A DNA stretch of 64,000 nucleotides, taken from positions 8,948,488 through 9,012,487 of the forward strand of contig OZ024806.1 of NCBI GenBank assembly GCA_964017045.1, in the 5' to 3' direction. The stretch is from Omphiscola glabra (Eukaryota; Mollusca; Gastropoda; Lymnaeidae). A program made the position numbers and the translations under genes. This document shows positions 24,101 through 36,100 of the stretch, piece by piece. The notes under the pieces were generated by a model that worked only from the letters and a program-made list of their open reading frames with translations, did no database searches and was not told where the DNA came from. Position 1 is the stretch's first letter, and every line of letters begins with the position of its first letter.

Positions 24101-27100
24101 GCTTTCTTGAAGGTGGAGTGGGTGGGTGGGTGTGGGGGGGGGGGAGATTTCGGATGTGTGTCCCAACATTCATATAAAAACTAGGAGGAAAAAATGTTTG
24201 TCAGTGAACTCACCTTGCACATGTACGTCAATTAACTCCCCTTGCACATGTATGTTACTGAACTCACCTTGCACATGTACGTTGCCGTCGTATTGAGCGA
24301 TCTCTGGCATATGACGTCGGGGTCCAGCATGCTGCCCGTGTACGAGCCGTAGGTCGTTGAGGGTTTGGTGGACGAAGGGCTGGTGGTCAGCAGACAGTTT
24401 TGCCTGTGGGCGACAACAAAACAAACTAATCCATTAACAAACTTCATGAAATTATCCCCCGTCGTATGTTCGTCTGGAACTAACGCTAACAAACAGCAGG
24501 ATATGTAGTTGTTTTTTAAATTCTTAAATTTAAGTTGTTGTTTTTTTGTTCGTCAATAATCATGGTTTTTCACAAGCTGGAATCTAGAATAGTCAACTCT
24601 TGAAACCAGTCGTCATTGTTAGTTGTTGTACTCGTCATTGTTAGTTGTTGTACTCGTCATTGATAGTTGTTGTACATTTCATTGTTAGTTGTTGTACTCG
24701 TCATTGTTAGTTGTTGTACTCGTCATTGATAGTTGTTGTACATTTCATTGTTAGTTGTTGTACTTGCCATTGCTAGTTGTTGTACTCGTCATTGATAGTT
24801 GTTGTACATTTCATTGTTAGTTGTTGTACTTGCCATTGCTAGTTGTTGTACTCGTCATTGATAGTTGTTGTACATTTCATTGTTAGTTGTTGTACTCGTC
24901 ATTGTTAGTTGTTGTACTTGTCATTGATAGTTGTTGTACATTTCATTGTTAGTTGTTGTACTCGTCATTGTTAGTTGTTGTACTCGTCATTGCTAGTTGT
25001 TGTACATTTCATTGTTAGTTGTTGTACTCGTCATTGTTAGTTGTTGTACTCGTCATTGATAGTTGTTGTACATTTCATTGTTAGTTGTTGTACTTGCCAT
25101 TGCTAGTTGTTGTATATGTCATTGTTAGTTGTTGTACTTGCCATTGCTAGTTGTTGTATATGTCATTGTTAGTTGTTGTACATATAATTGTTAGTTGTTG
25201 TGCTAGTCATGTTATTTATTGTACAAGTCATTGATAGGTGTTGTTCTAGTCACTGTTAGCTATTGTACATGTCATTGTTAGGTGTTGTACTTGTCATTGC
25301 AGGTTGTTGTACTCGCGATTGTTAGTTGTTGTACTAGTCATTGTTAGGTGTTGTACATGTCATTGTTAGTTGTTGTACATGTCATTGTTAGTTGTTGTAT
25401 ATGTCATTGTTAGTTATTGTACACGTCATTGTTAGTTGTTGTACTCGTCATTGTTAGGTATTGTACATGTCATTGTTAGTTGTTGTACATGTCATTGTTA
25501 GGTATTGTACATGTCATTGTTAGTTGTTGTACACGTCATTGTTAGTTATTGTACACGTCATTGTTAGTTATTGTACATGTCATTGTTAGTTGTTGTATAT
25601 GTCATTGTTAGTTGTTGTACATGACATTGTTAGTTATTGTACATGTCATTGTTAGGTATTGTACATGTCATTGTTAGTTGTTGTACACGTCATTGTTAGT
25701 TATTGTACACGTCATTGTTAGTTATTGTACATGTCATTGTTAGTTGTGTACATGTCATTGTTAGTTATTGTACATGTCATTGTTAGTTGTTGTACATGTC
25801 ATTGTTAGTTATTGTACATGTCATTGTTAGTTGTTGTACACGTCATTGTTAGTTATTGTACACGTCATTGTTAGTTATTGTACACGTCATTGTTAGTTAT
25901 TGTACACGTCATTGTTAGTTATTGTACACGTCATTGTTAGTTGTTGTACACGTCATTGTTAGTTATTGTACACGTCATTGTTAGTTATTGTACACGTCAT
26001 TGTTAGTTGTTGTACACGTCATTGTTAGTTGTTGTACACGTCATTGTTAGTTATTGTACACGTCATTGTTAGTTGTTGTGCTAGTAGAGCTCATAAGTCA
26101 GAACCGTGTCTTGAAATAGCACTGTCAAAGTATTTGGAAAAGTAGATGTCAACATTGTGTTTGAAAAACAATCTGCAATACTTAACCATCCTGATGATGT
26201 TGGTATGTTTTGTTTGTATGTTTTGTTTGTATTTTGTTTTTATGTATTTTGTTTGTATGTTTGATTGTCTGTATTTATTTTATGTTTTTTTGTATGTTTG
26301 ATTGCATGTTTTGTTTGTATGTTTTAATTGTATTTTTGTTTGTATGTATTTTGTATGTTTGTTTGTATGTATTGTTTGTATGTTTGATTGTTTGTATTTA
26401 TTGTCTGGGTTTGTTTGTATGTTTGAATTGTATTTTCGTTTGTATGTATTTTGTATGTTTGTTTGTATGTTTTGTTTGTATATTTGTTTGTATGTTTTGT
26501 TTGAAAAGAGGCTCGTTTGACAAAGGAAAAATTTTGAATATAAAGATAAATTCATTAGAATTTCAACGACTTTCAAACAGGGTGGAGCGGACGCAAAACG
26601 GCGCCCTGAGTAAAAGCATGAATGTGCCGCCTTTTTCACTCATTTAAAAAATAAAAGTGTGTAATTTGGTGCTCGTGTCTTCCTTTGTGTGTGTTTGTGT
26701 ATAAGTATGTTTATGTGAATGTGTATTCGTGAGTATGTGTATGTGTGAATGTCTTACATGGGGATATCAAATTTGTCACGTTTGTAAAAAAAAAAATTTC
26801 ATTAACTTACGAGAGAGTCGCCAAGTATTCCTTTATATCAGTGGCGGAACACTGCGAGAAGAACCATCGTTTGGCGTTTTCTGGTGCGCTGAATGAGGCC
26901 ATGACGTGCTTAGAGGCAGCACCTCCGTGTTCGGCGCCGAGTCTGGAAATGAGAGCCAAGCTTTTCGTTTCGTTATTGTAGATTATCTTTGGCAGGTTTA
27001 AAAAAACATTTGCCTTATAACCAATTTCATAGATGGACACCGTCAGCAAAATGTCACATGCAATGTCAAGGACTACAGCTATGACGCGCATGCAGTTGTT

Positions 27101-30100
27101 TTATTGACGTAATCAAACTCGAGTACGAAATTAGTTACAATTTATTATAAGGGTCGTCCAATAAGTAGCGGGTGTGGGGGGGGGGTCTCTAAGAAAGTGT
27201 GACATTTTGTGACGCAAGTAGGTGGCTAGATCATATGTGATGCCAGATATTCCTTTAATTTTATCATATATATATATATATGTGTGTCAGAATCTGTCAG
27301 AAATCTGGGGACACTCCCCCCACAAGAATTCTTGTGGGGGGAGTGTCCCCAGATTTCTGACAGATTGGAACAGGGGGAAGGGGTGAAAAAATTGTCCAAG
27401 GCAGAGTGACGTACTTTATTGACGCCCCTAAGGCATTCGTCATTTTTTTTAGCTTTGTTATACAAACGATCTATCTGTTGTGTGTTGTTTATCAGAACGG
27501 GTCTATGGCCCAGATTTATGTTATGGAATGCTTCATCGCGAAGGAAATGCAACTAGTGAAGTCAATTTAGTCCTAGTCAGTTTTGAACTCATAGCACCAC
27601 ATACATCGCTATATCAACATTCAGACACATCGCTACACCAAACACATCGTTACATCAAGCACATTATTACATCAAGCACATCGTTACATCTAACACATCA
27701 TAACATCAGTCACATTATTAGAACAGACACCTCGCTATATCTAACACATCATTGCATAAAACACTTCACTATATCTAACACATCATTGCATCAAATACAT
27801 CATTACACCGAACACATCCTTACATCAAACACATCACTACACCAAACACATCCTTACATCAAAACTCATCACTACACCAAACACATCATTACATCAAACA
27901 CATCGCTGAATCAAACACATCATTATTGCAAACACATCCTTTCACCAGACATCTCAACAGTAACTGAAACATTTCAACGGTTCTCACATGTGGGCGATCT
28001 CATGGGCCGTGACGGTGGCGGTGCTGTAGGTCCCGTTGAACTCGACGACTCCGGTCGACTTCTTGCCGTCACACACCGCTCCGACGTGGGCGAAACCTAT
28101 GGGCGGGTGGGATAGTGGGTTACAAGTCCATCAAGTGAGACGATGACAACGAAACAATGAAAACAACGACATGTGTTTGGTTTGCTTTGGGGGGGGGGGG
28201 TGAAATCATAGTGAAGTAAAACGGTAGTGTTTGAGAAGATCCATGGCTTGGCTCGAAGCTCGTAAAAGAGAGTATTTGATTATCCACGGGATAATGGCGC
28301 ATTTTTGTGTGTGGTGGTTTAGAGCGATATATTTCCCCCCCTCCCCCCTCCCCCACACGACAGTTTTTCTTAAATCAATGCTTGATATACCCCCCTCCAT
28401 ATTCCTTGTTTTTGTTCTCTGCTCCAATGTCTTTGCCTTCGTCACCAACAGAATACCCAGACAAGGCGTGGGCTGCACAGTGGATAGCGTATAAATGAAA
28501 TGCGTGATGGGGGATGCACTGGATGATGAATGAAGTCATGTTTACCTGCATGTGATCATTAGATTTTTTTTTTTTTTAAAAGCAATACATATTCACGTTT
28601 GAACGCAACAAAAAGAGTAATAAATCAGTGAGCAACGTTTAAAAATAGACCTAGGGGGTCAAAGGTTATGACGCTAGCACGTACGTACCAGCAGTGAAGA
28701 TGCTTGCTGAGCCCCAAAGATCATATCTGTATCAGGAAAGAACGACACCAAGAAGAAGGCTGAGTTTAGTCGATTTAAAAAAAAATTAAAATTGTGTACA
28801 CATGAAAAGAATTTACCTCTCCTTATGAAATAACAAATTCAATTGACTTATTTATTACAAAGAATGTATAACTGATGACATTACTGCTATAAAATATTCA
28901 GAATAAAATTAGGTGTCAATGACCGTGCAGAAGATAATGTTATGATCGATTAATAGCGTCACGGGCTCGACTATGTCATCACGTGTCATAACATGTCATA
29001 GCGTGTCATAGCGTGTCATAACATGTCATAGTGTGTCATAACGTGTCATAACGTCATGGCGTGTCATAACGTCATAGCGTGTCATAGCGTGTCATAACGT
29101 GTCATAGCGTGTCATAACGTGTCATAACATGACAGATAACTCAAACCAATCAACATAAAATCCTTATGTAAGCAGCGTTTGACAGTAGCGACCTTTCTAT
29201 CAGAGGTAATAGCTCATAGTATGCAAGTTTTTTTTTTGGATAGCTATGTATAAGAAGTTAAAATATTGGCATGCTTTTATATTACTTTTCTAAACTAGTT
29301 TTTGTCCTCATGTTTTTTATGTTATGTTCTTCCGCATGTGCAATCATTAGGAGAAAAAAAAAGGTCAATTACATGGAATGCAAACAAAGCGCTCGGATCA
29401 GTGTTTCGTTGAAACAGTGTCCGTCATTGTCTGTCAGTGTCCGTCACTGTCTGTCAGTGTCCGTGATTGTTTGTCAGTGTCCGTCGCTGTCTGTCAGTGT
29501 CCGTCGTTGTCTGTCAGTGTCCGTCATTGTCTGTCAGTGTCCGTCATTTTCTGTCAGGATCCGTCGTTGTCTGTCAGTATCCGTCATTGTCTGTCAGTGT
29601 CCGTGATTGTCTGTCAGTGTCCGTCGCTGTCTGTCAGTCTCCGTCATTTTCTGTCAGGGTCCGTCGTTGTCTGTCAGTATCCGTCATTGTCTGTCAGTGT
29701 CCATCATTGTCTGTCAGTGTCCGTCATTGTCTGTCAGTTTCCGTCATTGTCTGTCAGTGTTTTTCAGAGCCTGGTATGGGCTGCCAGTGTCTGCCATTCG
29801 TCTTGTCAGTTCCTGACAGTGTACTTCGGCGTCTGTCATTGCTTGTCGGCGCACGTTTTTGTTTGTCATTACGAGCTGAAACACATATTCTGGTTGGGGG
29901 GGGGGGGGGTGACTTGAGATTATGCTCTTGAAGCCCCGGCTAGTACATTGTCAACCAGCTCCCTCTGCCTAGCTGTGCCGGCTAGTACATTGTCAACCAG
30001 CTCCCTCTGCCTAGCTGTGCCGGCTAGTACATTGTCAACCAGCTCCCTCTGCCTAGCTGTGCCGGCTAGTACATTGTCAACCAGCTCCCTCTGCCTAGCT

Positions 30101-33100
30101 GTGCCGGCTAGTACATTGTCAACCAGCTCCCTCTGTCTAGCTGTGCCGGCTAGTACATTGTCAACCAGCTCCCTCTGTCTAGCTGTGCCGGCTAGTACAT
30201 TGTCAACCAGCTCCCTCTGCCTAGCTGTGCCATATAACATCGTCGTTACATGGGACTCTCCCGCCGCCCTGGCCCCCTTGCAACATCTAGCGCTGGGGAT
30301 TATGTCAACAGATGAGGTAGAGTTTCTGTGACCAGGCTGCAATGCCGGCAGCTTGGGTCCCTGTTGTTGTCTAGCCTGCTTTTCATTACTCTATTTACTC
30401 CCAAAAAAAAACCACCTTAAAAACGACCTACCCTGTCCATAGAATGGCGATGTCGTAGCTTAGAGTACTGTACGCATTATGTTGACTGAGCCACGACTCG
30501 AAGCTCGTCAGGGCCGTCCCCGAATCCACAGCGTGGGGAACCCCTGGATACAGACTAGTTCCCGGGATGACATTTGATTCCTGAAGACCAATTAACTCAT
30601 GTTAGTTACTGTGTACCAAATGGCATCAGATATCACTTTAGTTAATGTGTACCAAAAGGCATCAGATATCACTTTAGTTAATGTGTACCAAAAGGCATCA
30701 GATATCACTTTAGTTACTGTGTACCAAAAGGCATCAGATATCACTTGAGTTATTGTGTACCGAACGGTATTAGATATCACTTTAGTTACTGTGTACCAAA
30801 CGGCATTAGATATCACTTTAGTTACTTATAAGTAAATGATATTGCTTATACTTGTTATAAGGTTTAGCAATACGAAATTAGTAGGAGGGTGGGGGGAAAC
30901 TACTGGTAAAAGACAAAAAATAAATATATTCAGGGTGCAGGAAAACCAGAAAAAGGACACTACACAAAAAATGTGGACGTTCCGACGCAGACGCAAAAAA
31001 TACAGAAACACACAAAATCAGCGAGTATAGTGTAGATATGTAATTGACAGGAAATAGTAGACATTGTCAGAGAACTTACTTTATTTTCCTAAAATAGGCT
31101 GAGTATTCCCCGAGATCCCAGGCGTGGGATAAACTAATCTTTTTTTAAAATTATTTTAGAATTCTTCAGTGCGTGGAGTGTCCAGAGACTTTTAGTAGTC
31201 GCGTCGCCTTTTCAACATCATCTTTTTTTTTTTATTTCTTCTTATTCCAATTGATAACTAAATTTATGTCACTAACTTTTCATTCCTGTTTTGACTTTTT
31301 TAGTTTTCATTCAATTTTCATTCACTGCGGGTACCCAAGATTGTACTTGGGAAGGCTGCGACTATTCGTAACCGGGTACCAGAAGTGAGAGGTTGGTAGT
31401 AAAAAAAACTATTTAAAATATTGTTGCTGGGTTTGTAAGACAAAATGAGGTATCAAACGAAAGATAATTGAATGGAAAATACCTATGTAAACTTAATTCT
31501 TCTGTTTAACTAAAATAAACGACCACAAATGACATCAGAATAGCATCGAGCCTAATGGTACCCGGGTGCGAATGGCGGCGCTGCGTGTCCGGGTCCATTT
31601 TGACTAATGCTATTCGGATGTCATTTGTGGTAGTTTATTTTAGTTAAACTGAAGAGTTAAGATTACAAACGTATAGTACATTCAATTATCTTTCATTTGA
31701 TACATCATTTTGTCAACCCAACAATAATATTTTAAATAGTTTTTTTTAATCCGAACCTACCACTTGTGGTACACGAGTAGGAATAGCCACTTCGATTTGG
31801 AAATGTGAGCCAACAGTTATTATTTAAAGCATACCTACCAAGATGTCCAGTTTTCTAAGTCGCAGCTCAATGGTGAGGCCGTGTGCAGAAAGAGTACTCA
31901 GTATTTGATTGACCTGTCCAGTGAAATTTATTTTTGTTTAAAAGCAACAAGAGATTTTCATCGGAATTTTAAAAAAGGAATTAAACATTGTTTCAGACCT
32001 TGTAAACATCATCTGAGAAGTGATACAAATAATGGGGCCTGTCGTGATTAAAGAAAATAACTTTCTGCTTCACTCTCTTCAACTGACAAAAACGCAATGT
32101 GATACAAAACAATGCACAAGTCGACACTTACTTCAGTGAGGATGTAGTCGATGTCCTTGTTCATGTTGGCCAACGCCAGGGTTTTCTTTGTGTCGAATGA
32201 TGCCGTCCCTGGGATGAGACGTACATACCTGTGTGAGGCCCGGGGGGCGGGGGAGGAGAGGAAAGTCCGTTAGAGGAATTATCATTCGAATTTAGAAAAA
32301 GAAATTCACCGGAAAGAAATTCATAGAAAAAATAAGTTACAAGTAAAAAATTAGATTGGAAATATTTCACAGAAAAATTTTACAGAACGAAATTCACAAT
32401 AAATGTTTAGTAAAAACTCGCATGTGTCTGTGTTTATATGTTGCACTATTTACCCACAGTATTTGTATGTTTAAGTCTTTACAAATGTTGATTATCGATT
32501 GAACAGCAGTAAATAGAAAATAGCTTTGACCCATTCGGATCGTGGTTCGAATCTCGCCTGTGATTAAATTTGTGATATATTTTAAAAAATGTTATAACGT
32601 ATACGTATTACACTTCAAACACTTGAGCATTTGATGTTATGCATGAAGCGCAAACGGACTCAGATTACAGATTTAATCACACCAAATGAGAGCCAGCGAT
32701 TTCGCAGAGATTAAGCTCTCGTCCAGGGGGGGGGGGGATCGTGTTGCAGTGTGTAGATTCTTGACAGTACTAAATAAGTACTAAAGGATATGATAAATAT
32801 TTTGGTCACCAATCTTGCCAGAATTTACCAATGACATCCCCCTTTTCCACCGACTGTTGAACACTTAAAAAATACCTTTATTCACTCAAAATTAATTATT
32901 GTCAAAAACGTTCATTTTTTTTTTTTTTACCTTTAGATTTATCCATCATCCAGACGACTGAATTTCCTATTTTATTATGTATTTCCTGTGAATTATTTCA
33001 TGTGATATTTTTTTTTTACCTTTAGATTTATCCATCATCCAGACGACTGAATTTCCTATTTTATTATGTATTTCCTGTGAATTATTTCATGTGATATTTT

Positions 33101-36100
33101 TTTTTACTTTAGCTTTTTTTCCGTGACTTTTTTTTCCCCATGACTTTTCTTCTTATACCCGATCAGTGTGAGCCTGAAGTTTGGGAATGGTACAGTACAA
33201 GAACTACCTTTTGTTGGGGTTGGGGATCTGGGTTGGCACAATTCAGGATTGACAGTTGGGGCTTGGGATCTCGGTTGGTACATTTCAGGATTGACCGTTG
33301 GGGTTGGGGATCTGGGTTGGCACATTTCAGGATTGACCGTTTTGGGTTGGGGGGGGGGGGGAGGAAGTGCAGTAGAGGACTGATAATTAGTGTGGTTGGG
33401 GGTTGGAGCCGTACGATACAAAAGCGATCATTGTTCGGGTTGGGGGGTCAATTGCTTTAATGACCATTGGCGTAGGGGTTCGTAGAAGGTGAGGTACAGT
33501 ACAAAAAATGACCCTTTGGGTGGGGATGGAGGGGCGGGTACAGTACACACAGAAATTACTCTTCCATTACTCTTCCTTATGACATATCTTAATTTTCTTT
33601 AAATTTAAAGGCAAGGCTAATTCCTAATTTTTTTTTGGTTTAGTTATAGCAGTTTCATTAATACTTTAACGTCACAAACAGCAAAGGCTTACTCCAGAGG
33701 ACATACAAAGTGCTTATTGCCGAAGACATCAAAGTGAAACGATGGAGCTGGATAAGCCAAATTCTTCTTCAACCAACGGAAAACATCACCTTATTATCAT
33801 TATTATTATTACTATTACTAAGAACTACGGGCGGACACACCAAGTGTCGGACACACAGAGACGTGGGCTAGAGGTAGACACGCCAAGTATGAGATACACG
33901 GAGACGCGAACTACGGGCGGACACACCAAGTGTCGGATCCACAGAGACGTGAGCTAGAGGTAGACACGCCAAGTATGAGATACACGGAGACGCGAACTAC
34001 GGGCAGACACACCAAGTGTTGGATACACAGAGAAGTGGGCTAGAGGTAGACACGCCAAGTATGGGGATACACGTGGAATCAACTGGACAAGAACGCACAG
34101 GACCCGAACGATTGTAAAATTCTTGTAGACGGTCTGTGCCCCAGGCGGGGTAACTGTCTGTGCACCATTAGGGGTGACAGTCTGTGTCCCTGGCGGGGTA
34201 ACAAGATTTGCCCCAGGAGGGGTAACAGACATAAGCAAGTACCGTTATGTAAAACAATTTGTACAACACTTGAATTTAATTATATTTGTTGGATGTGTTT
34301 GGTGGGGGGGGGGGGGGTGATTTCCTCTACCTTATATTCTAATTTGGATAAGATAAGCTCTATGAGATTATAGTTTTTAATTGTAATAATTTTTTTCTAT
34401 TTTTTCCCTGTCACCGACTCGACTGCACTCGTTGCTCTCTGTGTCAGATCGGACAGATGTACAATCCTTTATTTAATAATTGAGAACGTGGGACGCCACC
34501 GTTTGTTGGACTTTCCCGAAGACCCAACTCTAATCCCCAAGTCCATTCAAAAACTATTTATCTTTAATTTCATTGTAACATTTCAATTGACTGCAAAGTG
34601 GTGAAAGAAACGTCTTTAATAGTGTATGTCTTAAATACGAAAACATCTTTTTACATATTGTCGACGTGTCAAAAGAAATCAGGTGTTTCCGCGCAAAAAA
34701 AAAAAAAGTTGTCAATTATCTCACTCCTGCTGCTTTTATATTTTCGATTACTTTTTTTTTAATTTAAATAAATTTACGTGGCATTTCACTATGACTAAAA
34801 AAGCATTTTAATTAATTTTTTTTCCCCTTTAAGCCTGTCCTTATTTCTTCTTGGCATACGCAACCACAATAATGGGCTTCAGTTGATAATTTCTTTTTTT
34901 TTTTTTTTTTGTTGGGACACGCATCTGCTTAAACCCCACCCATTTAAACGCCATCATATTTTTTTATAAAAGGTAGTAGATACTAGAGTGTGTACATAAA
35001 TTTGCACAATGTTGGCCTCAATTTTTTTCTTAACAGCAAGGGAACGCCGGTTTTGTTTGCTTAGAGCAGGGATCACCAAACTACGGTCCGCCGGGCGGAT
35101 CCGGCCCGCTACGTCAGTGCATGCCGCCCGCCGACGGTGCTTGAATTCGCTTGATAAAACGTACGGAACACGATACGTTGTGGTACAATTGAAATTTAAA
35201 TATTATTAAATATTATTTAAAATACTAGGAGATGCTTAAATTTAACATTTCCAATTATTGTATCTAGATTTTCTTGTTTGTTACAGATGTTTTTACCCTC
35301 GAACTCCTAAAATCGTACAATATCGTCTCAAAATCGTTCAAAACAGTATCTTAATAGCTCATAAACAAACATACTGTATGCATAATGAATACAACAACTA
35401 CTCACATCGCAGCGCCTAGTGGGATCGAGTTGAGCTGGCGTCAAAAAGGTTAACTTCTAAAAGTAGATGGCCGACATTGTTTATTTTTTCAGACGTATAT
35501 TTACTGTTGATATATATTTATATTGAGTGGGCGTACAGATCACATTATCACGGTCTGTCAATAGTAAAAGTAAATTTAGTGGTGAAATTTATCGTGATTC
35601 AAACTCGAAGTCAGATCAGCATAAAACAAATGTATTTCAATAAGAATTACTTAAGAAATTATGACATTATTTAAAACAAAAAAAAACAAAAAAAACAAAA
35701 ACAACAACTGCCAAGTAAGTTTAGGTTGAATTTTTTTGTTTTAGCAAAAGTGGGTTAAAAAAATAATATCAATGTCCATTAAGCATATTCCCGCTAATAT
35801 ATTAGCGTCTGATAACTAACACAAACTGTTGATGTGTGAAACGAAGAGTAGTGTTGGAAACGTACGGGGACATTAAAAATCATACTCGCCGCGTTTGGAA
35901 CTATCAGCCTTTCGGCAAGTCCAGTTGTGCGGAGAACAGAAGAACTTGGAGAGAACATAGTGCTACAGACACGTGAGAAAGATAGAAACTTGCTGTGGTA
36001 TTCTCTGGCGCTGGATGAGATGTTGTGATTCGAATATGTGCGCACTAGGTCTGATGTGACTGTCTTTTTGCTAACGTCACCTTTGATAACTTTTGTAGTA

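Noticed and set aside
29271..29931. Val/Cys/Ser-rich frames
   Set aside because: By-product of the 20-bp array in gene C intron 5.
32500..32570. tRNA-like stretch with GTGGTTCGAATCTCGCC
   Set aside because: Only a T-arm/B-box resemblance; no matching acceptor stem, D-arm or A box could be drawn.
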